From the NCBI GenBank assembly GCA_001824825.1, contig MHTK01000008.1:1-35492 (forward strand): 35,492 bases of DNA. Direction: 5' to 3'. The stretch is from Candidatus Vogelbacteria bacterium RIFOXYD1_FULL_46_19. Lineage in GTDB: Bacteria; Patescibacteriota; Minisyncoccia; Phycocordibacterales; XYD1-FULL-46-19. Positions 21,459-29,512 of the stretch are shown piece after piece (the first letter of the stretch is position 1; every line of letters begins with the position of its first letter). Both the position numbers and the translations under genes were made by a program. The notes beneath the pieces are model-generated. The model saw only the letters and a list, made by a program, of their open reading frames with translations, was not told where the DNA came from and made no database searches.

Positions 21459-22508
21459 TTAGGTACGGTGGCGTAAGCGGCGCAAGAGGTTGTAAGCGTG
21501 ATAGATAGTCGGCCGGAGGGGTAGGTCGATATTGCCCACATACTCAAATTCCTCCCCTCTAAATTGACGCTTAAACTCGGTCAGGCTCGGCCACTTGTAA
21601 AAGTCGATGCCACCTAAGTCATAATAGCGAAAGCCCGCCGCCCGCGCGGCCGACAAGGCTTCCCAGTGCAAAGTGGTGGTAACTTTCGACGGCAAGTGGG
21701 CCCGGAAACACGCGCCATAAATATAAGTCGCCGTACTACCAAAAAATAAAACAAAGTGAATAGCAGCCAACTGATTGTGTTCGTAACCACAGAAAGCCAC
21801 CACCGATAGTTTGGTCGGATCAAGGTTGGATAGGGGCTCAGCCGGAATAGACTGTAAAAAAGAGGTAAAGTACTGACGAGGCGGATAAATATTTTGGCCA
21901 CCGTTCCGGGCGGCCGTGTCAGCACTCATAGCTAAAAATTGATCAAGTAGTTCCACTCCTAAATCCGTGACCACCTGCACCGAAACCCCCCGCCGGGTGG
22001 CTCGCCGCAAGTTGGACCGAGTGGACGGGTGGAAGGTGGCGGCAATCGCCTCCGGTTCGGCCTCAAGCTGAATGGCCAAATTAAAACGCGGCTGCACATA
22101 GTAAAGTGGGCGGTAAAAATCGTAACGAGCGTAATCGATAGGCAGTTCAGACCGCGGTGGCTCCAAACGTAAAAAAACCAAATGCGATAATTCTTTCTTG
22201 GCCCACTTCTTGATGGCTATAAAAATTTCTAAAATTTGCTGGTGGCTAAGACCAGCTTTTAAAACCGGCCCACGGGGTAAGTAACCATAACTAAAACCCA
22301 AGGGTAAATGATGTTCGACTAAATTAAAAACGGCCAGTGTTTGCTTCGACTGCTTAACTAGGTACTGCCGCACCGGCCGGCCAAGCCCGGCTTGAAACTC
22401 GCCCCACTCCCTCGTCTGCATAAAAGCCCCAATGGGTGGATAGTTGTTATGAACAAAATTGTTCCACTCCCTTAAATCTTTTTCACTAGCCGGACAGACA
22501 GTAATCAT
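21459..22508 (-). CDS. FemAB/FemX-type peptidoglycan bridge aminoacyltransferase
   Basis: 349 residues. Two GNAT-like halves: FMQTREWGEFQAGLG early, then the characteristic TFHPSTRSNLRRATRRGVSV (about 160-179). The C-terminal ALSAARAAGFRYYDLGGID, followed by LTEFKRQFRGEEFEYVG, is diagnostic of FemX/FmhB/MurM-like proteins. These use aminoacyl-tRNA to add amino acids to the lipid II stem peptide in the cytoplasm. The usual coiled-coil tRNA arm is not evident, as in many FemX forms. Its start is 3 bp after the DUF192 gene's stop, so they form an operon. The tRNA-Gln gene lies downstream on the same strand. Confidence 0.9.
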   Translation of the reverse strand: MITVCPASEKDLREWNNFVHNNYPPIGAFMQTREWGEFQAGLGRPVRQYLVKQSKQTLAVFNLVEHHLPLGFSYGYLPRGPVLKAGLSHQQILEIFIAIKKWAKKELSHLVFLRLEPPRSELPIDYARYDFYRPLYYVQPRFNLAIQLEAEPEAIAATFHPSTRSNLRRATRRGVSVQVVTDLGVELLDQFLAMSADTAARNGGQNIYPPRQYFTSFLQSIPAEPLSNLDPTKLSVVAFCGYEHNQLAAIHFVLFFGSTATYIYGACFRAHLPSKVTTTLHWEALSAARAAGFRYYDLGGIDFYKWPSLTEFKRQFRGEEFEYVGNIDLPLRPTIYHAYNLLRRLRHRT

Positions 22509-22511
22509 AAA

Positions 22512-23114
22512 TTATATATTCTCAAAAGTGAGTTGGTCGCCAACAGTTAAACCACTCCGCGCCATAAACCCAGCGTTCACTTCCAAAACATAGTTGATGG
22601 GCTCGGGTGGATAATAAAAGTCCGGGTTAGCCTGATCAAACTCATTAGAAACATTAGCGGTAATCCCCACAATCTCGCCGTCTCTAATCCACACCATATC
22701 AATTGGGAAATTCATATCCGGCATCCAAAAGGCCGGCTTACTAAACTCCGGAAAAATAAAGAGCATACCTTCGTCCGCCGGGAGGTTCGGCCAGCCAGAC
22801 AAACCGGCCGCCAGTTCCGCGTGCGTCCGCCGCACTTCGACGGGAATCACTTGATGTTTAATCCGCACCAGCGGGCCCACTTGAGCCTTCTTGGTCGCTT
22901 GAGTCTCGGAGGTAGAAATGACTTCGGGAATCTCGGCGACCTCTTCTAATTCTTCAACGGTCGAGATCATGTCAGACTCCAGTTCCGTCTCCGGCACTTG
23001 AACTTCCCCCGCCCAGTAAAAAACACTGGCGACAATAATTAAAACCACTAGGCCAAAAACCACTTGAAAGCGAAAGCGGCGATTTAGGCGGCCCGAGTCA
23101 GGATTAATAAACAT
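22512..23114 (-). CDS. Membrane-anchored DUF192 protein
   Basis: 200 residues: a basic N-terminus, a membrane anchor (about 15-36), an acidic linker rich in Glu and Thr (about 40-75), and a DUF192 domain (about 80-198). The domain has the family core GMLFIFPEFSKPAFWMPDMNFPIDMVWI and YVLEVNAGF near the end. DUF192 proteins are small extracytoplasmic beta-barrel-like proteins of unknown activity, common in CPR genomes. It leads the operon with the FemX-type gene. There is no Shine-Dalgarno site; an extended -10 lies 6 nt before the ATG. Confidence 0.9.
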   Translation of the reverse strand: MFINPDSGRLNRRFRFQVVFGLVVLIIVASVFYWAGEVQVPETELESDMISTVEELEEVAEIPEVISTSETQATKKAQVGPLVRIKHQVIPVEVRRTHAELAAGLSGWPNLPADEGMLFIFPEFSKPAFWMPDMNFPIDMVWIRDGEIVGITANVSNEFDQANPDFYYPPEPINYVLEVNAGFMARSGLTVGDQLTFENI

Positions 23115-23120
23115 AGCCTG

Positions 23121-23129
23121 ATTTTAGCA
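23121..23129 (-). promoter_or_regulatory. Extended -10 promoter of the DUF192-FemX operon
   Basis: TGCTAAAAT on the minus strand, then 6 nt to the ATG at 23114. Its TG overlaps the T-tract of the upstream terminator. Confidence 0.6.
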
Positions 23130-23148
23130 AAAAACCGCCCCGAGGGCG
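23129..23148 (-). terminator. Short terminator after the phosphatase gene
   Basis: Minus strand CGCCC-TCG-GGGCG hairpin (23136-23148), followed by a T run (23129-23134). Confidence 0.7.
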
Positions 23149-23180
23149 ATTAGTAGCTATAAATACCCTTATTTTTAGCC

Positions 23181-23834
23181 CTATTCATTAGTTTCGGCCA
23201 GATGCTCATGATCGTTCCAGGTCATGAGCCGCCACGGCTTAGCGTGGAAACTCTCATCGTATAAACACCAAGTGACGCCAGTATTTTTAGTGTTAAAGCC
23301 GTGAATCAGGGCTTTAAACTCCCGACCCGTAAACTCGTTCCCAAAAATCATCAAGCCCACCAAAAAGCGGATAAATAAACCGTGCGACACTACCACAATA
23401 TTTTGCCCCGAATGGGCCGCAAGGAGAGATAAGGTTTTCTGTCCCCGCTCTTTCAACTCAGCAAAACTTTCGGCATCGTCCTGTTTAAAATCCTCCTCCA
23501 CATACTGGTCATGAATATAAAGCGCCGACTCCAAAACATCAGGCGCCCGATGATGTTTGCCAATCGTCCAACTGGGATAACGATTTTCAAATAAGAAATC
23601 ATAAGTTTCTACCGGAAGACCAGTGGCTTCACTAATTGTGGCGGCCGTCTGCTGGGCCCTTAGATAATGGCTAGCCATTAAAGTGTCGGGCTTAAGCGTT
23701 TGGACGCGAGCCGCCACTGTCGTAGCTTCCTGTCGGCCTTGGGCTGTTAGCGGGGCCGTGCCATCACTTAAAATACCCGATTCATTTTCGGCGGACTGGC
23801 CATGGCGAATTAGATAAATATTTTTAAGCGCCAC
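23181..23834 (-). CDS. Histidine phosphatase (phosphoglycerate mutase-like) protein
   Basis: 217 residues. YLIRHGQSAENESG (7-20) carries the catalytic RHG histidine. The second histidine is in VVVSHGLFIRFLVG (about 148-161), and SHYLRAQQTAATIS is the usual arginine loop. The branch-1 histidine phosphatase family includes phosphoglycerate mutases and broad-specificity phosphatases. The substrate cannot be assigned; residues after the RHG motif do not mark it as a true GpmA. It starts at GTG, 1 bp after the dnaX stop, so it is co-transcribed with dnaX. Confidence 0.9.
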   Translation of the reverse strand: MALKNIYLIRHGQSAENESGILSDGTAPLTAQGRQEATTVAARVQTLKPDTLMASHYLRAQQTAATISEATGLPVETYDFLFENRYPSWTIGKHHRAPDVLESALYIHDQYVEEDFKQDDAESFAELKERGQKTLSLLAAHSGQNIVVVSHGLFIRFLVGLMIFGNEFTGREFKALIHGFNTKNTGVTWCLYDESFHAKPWRLMTWNDHEHLAETNE

Positions 23835-23835
23835 T

Positions 23836-24885
23836 TTACTTAAAATTAGTTTTTAATTTCTCAGTGATATTAATAACGGCCAGCTCCAGTGGTAGCGCCG
23901 CCAAGTATGTACTGCCAATTAAGTCGTGAGCTTCTAACAACTCTTTTAATATCGCCGACAACTTGCCCGCCTCACGATGAGCGGCAATGGTCTCGTAAAA
24001 TCCAAAACGATCAGCGCCGGCGGCTGCTTTGATGTCAGGACCCAAACCCGGAGCATACTTCACCAACATCGCCGATCGAAGCTCGGCCAACACCCGCTTA
24101 TTAAAAGTTTTTAAGTCTAAATTAGCCTCTACTAATTGCGCCAAAATTTTTAAAGCCTGATCAGCATCAGCCGCCAGTAGATCTTTAATAAACTCCTGGA
24201 CCAAACTAAGACTAGTGGCGCCGGTTACGGCTTCCACCAACTCTAGAGTAATCACCGGCTCGCCACCGGCCGCCAACACTTTTTGTAATACTCCCAAGGT
24301 GTCGCGGAAAGAACCATCGCCCAAAAAAGCCACTAGGGCCGCGGCCTCCTGATCAATTTTAGTCCCCTCTTTTTTAACAATTTTAGTTACCGTCTCGGTG
24401 AGTGTTTCAATGGTCGGCCTTTTGAAAGCGTATAATTCACAGCGCGAAATAACCGTGTCCGGCACTTTATGCAATTCGGTGGTGGCTAAAATAAAAACCA
24501 CATGAGCCGGTGGCTCCTCTAGCGTTTTAAGGAGAGCATTGAAGGCCGCTTTGGAGAGCATATGCACTTCGTCGATCAAATAAACCTTTAGTGGCGACTC
24601 AAAAGGTAAAGAGCGAACTCCCTCCCGTAGCACCCGCACATCATCCACCCCGGTATTAGAAGCAGCGTCTATTTCGTATAAATCTTTCGAGCTACAGCCC
24701 AGCTCTTTGGCTAAAATTCGGGCCACCGAAGTTTTACCAGTACCCCGACTACCAGAAAAAAGATAAGCGTGAGCAAAATTACCGGACTTAATTTCCCCGG
24801 CTAGAATAGAAATAATGGATTCCTGACCACTAACTTCGGAAAATTTTTGGGGTCGGTATTTACGATAAAGTACGTCGTGAGACAT
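23836..24885 (-). CDS. dnaX: DNA polymerase III subunit gamma/tau, short form
   Basis: 349 residues. Clamp-loader AAA+ ATPase: RKYRPQKFSEVSGQE at the N-terminus, Walker A GSRGTGKT (45-52), Walker B LIDEVHML (103-110), sensor 1 ILATTE, and the SRC arginine finger (147-149). Domain III follows, up to the end. Two oddities stand out. The zinc module between Walker A and EIDAASN is gone, reduced to GCSSKDLY with one cysteine. The tau-specific domains IV-V are also absent. No slippery A6 frameshift site is needed. It has a good extended -10 element 8 nt before ATG and no Shine-Dalgarno site. Confidence 0.94.
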   Translation of the reverse strand: MSHDVLYRKYRPQKFSEVSGQESIISILAGEIKSGNFAHAYLFSGSRGTGKTSVARILAKELGCSSKDLYEIDAASNTGVDDVRVLREGVRSLPFESPLKVYLIDEVHMLSKAAFNALLKTLEEPPAHVVFILATTELHKVPDTVISRCELYAFKRPTIETLTETVTKIVKKEGTKIDQEAAALVAFLGDGSFRDTLGVLQKVLAAGGEPVITLELVEAVTGATSLSLVQEFIKDLLAADADQALKILAQLVEANLDLKTFNKRVLAELRSAMLVKYAPGLGPDIKAAAGADRFGFYETIAAHREAGKLSAILKELLEAHDLIGSTYLAALPLELAVINITEKLKTNFK

Positions 24886-24893
24886 CGTTTGAG

Positions 24894-24902
24894 ATTATAG
24901 CA
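24894..24902 (-). promoter_or_regulatory. Extended -10 promoter of dnaX, leaderless
   Basis: TGCTATAAT on the minus strand, 8 nt before the ATG at 24885, placed immediately after the dus stop codon. Confidence 0.65.
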
Positions 24903-24905
24903 TTT

Positions 24906-25889
24906 TTAATCTGTGGCTAAAAACGAATCCAAAACGGCCGTGACTCCAGCCGCTGTCTCCTCTTTCATTAAGTCGGACCGCAGTTCGGCCGCCCCAGCAA
25001 AACCTTCCACGTAAGCTTTGAAATGTTTTTTCATCACCGCAAAACTTTTTTGATGACCGTTAAAAAGTTTTAGATTGGTCTCAGTCGGACCGTATAAATC
25101 CCAAAAAAGATTAGTATGCTCTTTTAATACTGCGAGTCGCTCCGGCAAGTCTGGAATCCGCTCGGACCATAACCAGGGATTACCATAAATCGCCCGCCCC
25201 AACATGACCCCAGCCACATCATACTCTTGCACCTTCTCTCTGGCTTCCGTTAAGTTCTTTACATCGCCATTGCCTAAAATTAAAGTTTGACTGTCGGCCG
25301 CTAAGGCCACCGGTAATTTTATGTCCTCCCAACGGGCCGACACTTTAGACATTTCTTTCCGGGTGCGTAGGTGAAAGGTAATAGCCGCCGGCTCTGCCTT
25401 AAGTAGACTTTCGGTCCAAGTGGCCAGCTCATTGTGATTGTAGCCGATGCGAGTTTTCACCGACACTGGCAAACCGCCAGCCCCCTCCTTTGCCGCTTCG
25501 ATCAGGGCCACCGCCCGGGCCGGATCTTTGATGAGACTGGCGCCGGCCTGCTGGCGCTCGACCGACCGATCTGGGCAACCCATATTAAGGTCAATTCCGG
25601 CAAAGCCTAAAGTAGCCACATAAGCGGCGGCGGCTTTCATTTTAGCCGGCTCACCACCAAAAAGCTGAGCAATAATCGGCCGTTCGGCGGAGGTAAAGTA
25701 GAGCTCCCGTTTCAGCTTTTCCCGACCGGTCGGATGGACCAGACCGTCGGCCGAAACAAACTCGGTAAAAAAAAGGTCCGGCTGACCGTACTTACTAATA
25801 ATAGCCCTGAAAGCCGCGTCGGTAACATCAGCCATCGGTGCCAAAACAAAAATTGGCTTCTGTAGTTGCTGCCAAATATTCATACTCAT
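24906..25889 (-). CDS. dus: tRNA-dihydrouridine synthase
   Basis: About 327 residues from the ATG at 25889; a TTG at 25937 would add 16. FMN-dependent TIM barrel that reduces uridines in the tRNA D-loop. Motifs: LAPMADVTDAAFR (FMN site), FFTEFVSADGL, AQLFGGEPAKM, LNMGCPDRSVERQQAGASL with the catalytic Cys, SVKTRIGYN, LILGNGDVKN and GVMLGRAIYGNPWL. The length fits the bacterial Dus family (DusB/C-like). The gene follows the amidase by about 60 bp (16 if the TTG is used) and is probably the last member of the serS-ftsQ-amidase-dus cluster. Confidence 0.93.
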   Translation of the reverse strand: MSMNIWQQLQKPIFVLAPMADVTDAAFRAIISKYGQPDLFFTEFVSADGLVHPTGREKLKRELYFTSAERPIIAQLFGGEPAKMKAAAAYVATLGFAGIDLNMGCPDRSVERQQAGASLIKDPARAVALIEAAKEGAGGLPVSVKTRIGYNHNELATWTESLLKAEPAAITFHLRTRKEMSKVSARWEDIKLPVALAADSQTLILGNGDVKNLTEAREKVQEYDVAGVMLGRAIYGNPWLWSERIPDLPERLAVLKEHTNLFWDLYGPTETNLKLFNGHQKSFAVMKKHFKAYVEGFAGAAELRSDLMKEETAAGVTAVLDSFLATD

Positions 25890-25952
25890 CTTGTTAAGCC
25901 TAATCAAAAAAGACCGCCCGTCAAATTTTCCATTCAAGGATTAAACCCCAAA

Positions 25953-26900
25953 CTACTTCGACTTAGAAAAATAATCAACTAGGCCGCGGTAAGTAGCCTC
26001 GGCTAAAATTGGCAGGAATTTTTCTCGCCGGGCCAGCAAATAATATTTAGACTCATAAATATAACCGTACTCCACCAACAGGGCGGGGTGAGTTTGGGAG
26101 TTATGAGATCCAACCGCAATCAAATCTTGAGTTTCAATAATGACATCCGCCTCTAGGGGAAAATTACTAGGTGGACTAACACGACCTAAAGCGGCCGCCA
26201 AACTGTCGCCGGCAATTTTACTACTAGTGGCATTAGTAAACTGTCGCTCCGGAATATAAATAGCAAAACCCTGGTACTTACCAATATGATCTTTTAACTC
26301 ACGTGGATAATCGTTGAAGTGGAGGTGGAGGGCGAGGTCCACCTCATTATCATTAGCCCATTTATTAATGCCATATAAAATGAAAGCAGTCTGGTTGGGA
26401 GCATAATTATGGTCGACAGCGGGTTCGGTCGCCGTAATGGCGCCGGTTTTTAATAACTGATCCATAGCTTGGCGCACCGTTCGACGAAAGCTTAAAATCT
26501 GAACTTCAGCTGAAGAAAAATACTGTTGAAATTCTTCCGTGTATTCACCAGTGTCGTAGTCTCTGGTGGTAATAACTTCAAACCGGCCATCGGCTTTGAG
26601 TTCTTTGGCAATAACTCGTGCCAATTCCCGGGCCACTTGCTCTTCGGTTAACTCCTTAAAAAAACCACCTCGAGACACTAGGTCATGACCAGGAACCAGT
26701 AGAATTTTATAAGGCTTAGCCGTAAAATCAAACTCCGCTGACACCACCGTTTGATCCGGCCAGGCAATTTGATCGGTGGTAGCCACAGGCACCGGGAGCC
26801 TTGATCTATGGTTAGAGCTCCAGTACCACCAAGTCACCAACAGCACCACTATGACCATCACTATGCCGCCACTAATTAAATGAGACTTAGTGATGATCAT
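25953..26900 (-). CDS. Membrane-anchored N-acetylmuramoyl-L-alanine amidase (Amidase_3)
   Basis: 315 residues: N-terminal anchor (about 8-27), linker, then an Amidase_3 domain (about 65-312). Zinc ligands fit the family: VPGHD (the usual DpGHgG start), a Glu in the KELTEEQVAREL helix, LALHLHFND (usual SlHaNa) and the catalytic LLVEYGYI (usual vElgFl). It cleaves the amide between muramic acid and the stem peptide outside the membrane. Its ATGA start overlaps the ftsQ stop by 4 bp, and the pairing of a division protein with a wall amidase points to septal wall splitting. Confidence 0.88.
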   Translation of the reverse strand: MIITKSHLISGGIVMVIVVLLVTWWYWSSNHRSRLPVPVATTDQIAWPDQTVVSAEFDFTAKPYKILLVPGHDLVSRGGFFKELTEEQVARELARVIAKELKADGRFEVITTRDYDTGEYTEEFQQYFSSAEVQILSFRRTVRQAMDQLLKTGAITATEPAVDHNYAPNQTAFILYGINKWANDNEVDLALHLHFNDYPRELKDHIGKYQGFAIYIPERQFTNATSSKIAGDSLAAALGRVSPPSNFPLEADVIIETQDLIAVGSHNSQTHPALLVEYGYIYESKYYLLARREKFLPILAEATYRGLVDYFSKSK

Positions 26901-27874
26901 AAAGAGGAAGCAGAACTAGTGGCAACCAATTCGTCTCCGCCCTCGGTATTGGCGGGACCAGGACGATAAGAAAACTGATCGGTAAATTTATAAAATATTT
27001 TTTTACCAAACCGCAAATCAATATATTCCAGTTTGGCCCCAGCCTGACCTTTCTGATCGATAAAATCAGCGGCTGACCACACCGCTGCTAAGTAGGTGGC
27101 AACTACCGACAAGTCCTGTTGGTCGTTCCATTTAAGTTGCCACTGGTCCCGACTGATTGGGCTACGCTCGACGATATGAAAAGCGTAGTCGCCGAGTGGT
27201 AAAATCTCCACTTCACTGACTTCCACTCGGCTTAACTTAGCTGTCCGTAAAATTTCAGGCATGGCTTCAATAGCTAGGACTAAACGCTGGAAACTGGCTA
27301 TCTCCAAAGGTCTAGTACCTAAAGGAGACGCCGGTAAGGAGCTATTTATAATAAACATAATATTGTCGGAAAAAGTGGGAGCTGTGGAAAACAGATAGCC
27401 AGATGAGTCAGCCAAAAAACAACTCTGCTCAACTCCAGTGGCACACCAAATATAAGCCGCCGACCGCTCCTTCACCTCAATTATTAGCTCTTGCCAATTA
27501 TTGACTTTAAAATTCAAAGACTCCACATACCCCGAGGTTTCTAAAATATCTTTAATGATAGCTTGTTTGGGATAAGTGAGAGCCGTGGACTTAGGGATCA
27601 ACCACCAGTAACTTTCTTGCAAGTGCCTGCTCGCAATCTCCATCACCACTTGAGCGGAAACGGTTTGATTGCCTACAACTTTAACTTCACTGATAGTAAA
27701 CCGCTCATGATGCAAGCCCCAAAAGACACCACCAATCAATAACAGCAAAAAAATGCCGGTGGTATAAAACCGGACAACTCGTTTTCGCCTAGTCTGCAAG
27801 CGCTTCTTCCGTTTAATCTCCTCCCGCGCGTCAGTATTGGCTCTAGTTATCGAAACCGATTTTGGTCTGTCCAA
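26897..27874 (-). CDS. ftsQ: FtsQ-like cell division protein (POTRA)
   Basis: 325 residues: a basic cytoplasmic tail (1-33, many Lys/Arg), one membrane span (about 35-55), then a POTRA domain (FTISEVKVVGNQTVSAQVVMEI, about 59-80) and an FtsQ-type beta domain (LIIEVKERSAAYIW; SRVEVSEVEILPLGDYAFHI). FtsQ links FtsB/L to the divisome. The only suitable start is a TTG (27872-27874) inside the end of serS, an overlap of 32 bp that suggests translational coupling. It is followed by the amidase with a 4-bp overlap. Confidence 0.85.
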   Translation of the reverse strand: MDRPKSVSITRANTDAREEIKRKKRLQTRRKRVVRFYTTGIFLLLLIGGVFWGLHHERFTISEVKVVGNQTVSAQVVMEIASRHLQESYWWLIPKSTALTYPKQAIIKDILETSGYVESLNFKVNNWQELIIEVKERSAAYIWCATGVEQSCFLADSSGYLFSTAPTFSDNIMFIINSSLPASPLGTRPLEIASFQRLVLAIEAMPEILRTAKLSRVEVSEVEILPLGDYAFHIVERSPISRDQWQLKWNDQQDLSVVATYLAAVWSAADFIDQKGQAGAKLEYIDLRFGKKIFYKFTDQFSYRPGPANTEGGDELVATSSASSL

Positions 27875-29114
27875 AGTAGGGCTGCAAAGCCTCCGGAACT
27901 AAAATAGTGCCATCGGCCTGCTGGTAATTTTCTATTAAAGCTACCAATAGCCGGGGCGTGGCGGCCATTGTTCCGTTTAGTGAATGAACAAAATGATTCT
28001 TGCCTTCCGCGTCCAGATACTTTGTATTAAGCCGTCTAGCTTGAAAGTCGTGAAAATAAGAAATGGAATGTGTCTCTCGATATTTCTCCTCTAGGGGTAC
28101 CCAGGCTTCCAAATCATATTTTTTAACTTGACCCAAACCTAAATCACCACCACAGTTAACCACTACCCGATAAGGAATGTTGAGCGACTGCATATAGCTT
28201 TCGGCGAGCTTAAGCAATTCTTCGTGCCAGTGGACCGATTCATCGTGACGAGCTTCACACAGCACGACTTGTTCAACCTTATAAAACTCATGCAAGCGGA
28301 TGAGCCCCCGTGTATCTTTACCGTGGCTACCGGCTTCCCGCCGAAAACAAGGAGACCAAGCGGCCAGCTTTTTTGGTAAAGCCGAAAGAGGTAAAACTTC
28401 ATCCATAAAATAACCCATCGTCGCCACTTCCCCGGTCCCAGCCAAAAAATCGCCGTCTTGTGTTTGATACAGGTCCTCTTCACCTTGAGGTAAGTAGCCG
28501 GTGCCCAAAAACGGCTCACGCCGCACCAAACTCGGCACCAACATTTCCTCATAACCGGCTTGCCTTAACATAGCGAAGGCGTGTTGCCACAAAGCGAAAG
28601 ACAAACGCACTCCAGCTCCTTGTAAAAAATAACCACGAAACCCAGCCACCTTGGTGCCACGCTCTAAGTCCACCATTTTTAAACCCGTCATAATATCAAT
28701 ATGATTTTTTGGTGAAAAAGAAAATTGTGGCTTATCCCCCCAAACCTTAATTTCTTGATTGGCCGAATCATCATCACCAGCCGGTACCGACATATCGGGA
28801 ACATTAGGCACCCGAATCATTAGTTGTTGCCACTCCTTGACTAGGGTTTTTAGTTTTTCTTCTTTTAATTGCAACTCGTCTTTAAGAACTTTCATCTCGG
28901 CAATATGCCGCTGACGCTCATCCGGGTCAGTGGTTTGACTGATTAATTGATTAGCCTCATTTTGCTCAGAACGCATCAGCTCCACCTCGGCCAACACTTT
29001 TAGTCGCCGAGTATCTACCGCGAGCAACTCGTCCACTTGAAAGTCGATTTTTTTCTTCTCGGCCGCCGCCTGAACCAAGTCTTTATTTTCCCGAATGAAT
29101 TTTATATCCAACAT
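27843..29114 (-). CDS. serS: Seryl-tRNA synthetase
   Basis: 423 residues. The N-terminal long antiparallel coiled-coil arm (about 27-105) grips the tRNA-Ser variable arm. The class II catalytic domain follows: motif 2 CFRREAGSHGKDTRGLIRLH and motif 3 LNGTMAATPRLLVALIENYQ, with the TGE serine-binding loop in AGTGEVATMGYF. The length is standard. It is first in the serS-ftsQ-amidase-dus cluster. There is no Shine-Dalgarno site; an extended -10 element TGGTATTCT sits 7 nt before the ATG. Confidence 0.97.
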   Translation of the reverse strand: MLDIKFIRENKDLVQAAAEKKKIDFQVDELLAVDTRRLKVLAEVELMRSEQNEANQLISQTTDPDERQRHIAEMKVLKDELQLKEEKLKTLVKEWQQLMIRVPNVPDMSVPAGDDDSANQEIKVWGDKPQFSFSPKNHIDIMTGLKMVDLERGTKVAGFRGYFLQGAGVRLSFALWQHAFAMLRQAGYEEMLVPSLVRREPFLGTGYLPQGEEDLYQTQDGDFLAGTGEVATMGYFMDEVLPLSALPKKLAAWSPCFRREAGSHGKDTRGLIRLHEFYKVEQVVLCEARHDESVHWHEELLKLAESYMQSLNIPYRVVVNCGGDLGLGQVKKYDLEAWVPLEEKYRETHSISYFHDFQARRLNTKYLDAEGKNHFVHSLNGTMAATPRLLVALIENYQQADGTILVPEALQPYFGQTKIGFDN

Positions 29115-29121
29115 AATTATT

Positions 29122-29130
29122 AGAATACCA
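29122..29130 (-). promoter_or_regulatory. Extended -10 promoter of serS, leaderless
   Basis: TGGTATTCT on the minus strand, 7 nt before the ATG at 29114. Confidence 0.55.
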
Positions 29131-29140
29131 AAATCAGAGC

Positions 29141-29181
29141 TAAAATAAAAGCCGGGGCCCCAAAGTGTTAGGACGCCGGCT
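29141..29181 (-). terminator. Terminator after the 77-residue ORF
   Basis: Minus strand AGCCGG (29176-29181) pairs with CCGGCT (29150-29155), with further partial pairing inside, then TTTATTTTA. Confidence 0.65.
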
Positions 29182-29205
29182 CAGCAGAATTCTTTCTGAA
29201 CTTTT

Positions 29206-29439
29206 CTAATAAGAAGAATGTTTCCATAAATTGAACTTCCCTATCAAGTCAAGTTCAATCTGGGATCTCAAGCTGGGATAATCGTGCAACCGAAAAGCGG
29301 GCAGGTGGAGTTGTGAATCCAACCGATCCTTCTTCGAAACGACTTGTCTCGCTTTACGTAAACGCGCCAACGTGTCCTCCTTATTTCTTTGTTGCTCTGC
29401 TTCAATCTCATTCAGTTCAGCCACCTCTTCAGTCAGCAT
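29206..29439 (-). CDS. Small charged protein of unknown function
   Basis: 77 residues. The first 45 are a predicted charged helix or coiled coil (EEVAELNEIEAEQQRNKEDT). The rest is polar with aromatic residues. The start is backed by GAGGGGG 7 nt upstream, a well-formed promoter (29475-29503) and a terminator, so it is a real single-gene unit. It is divergent from dprA, and the two promoters overlap a shared dyad. No family recognised. Confidence 0.6.
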   Translation of the reverse strand: MLTEEVAELNEIEAEQQRNKEDTLARLRKARQVVSKKDRLDSQLHLPAFRLHDYPSLRSQIELDLIGKFNLWKHSSY

Positions 29440-29474
29440 TGGCCAGCCCCCTCTTTAAGACTCCCTCTTAGCCT

Positions 29475-29503
29475 AATATAGCAAGTAACAATATCTGTTA
29501 CAA
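29475..29503 (-). promoter_or_regulatory. Promoter of the 77-residue ORF
   Basis: Minus strand: TTGTAA (29498-29503), 17-bp spacer ending TTGC, TATATT (29475-29480). Confidence 0.65.
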
Positions 29504-29504
29504 T
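29485..29504 (+). promoter_or_regulatory. dprA extended -10 with overlapping dyad
   Basis: TGTTACAAT (29496-29504) lies 8 nt before the dprA ATG, with no Shine-Dalgarno site. The perfect dyad GTAACA-ATATC-TGTTAC (29485-29501) overlaps it and the divergent promoter's spacer and -35, a good candidate operator. Confidence 0.55.
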
Positions 29505-29512
29505 AATAGATA

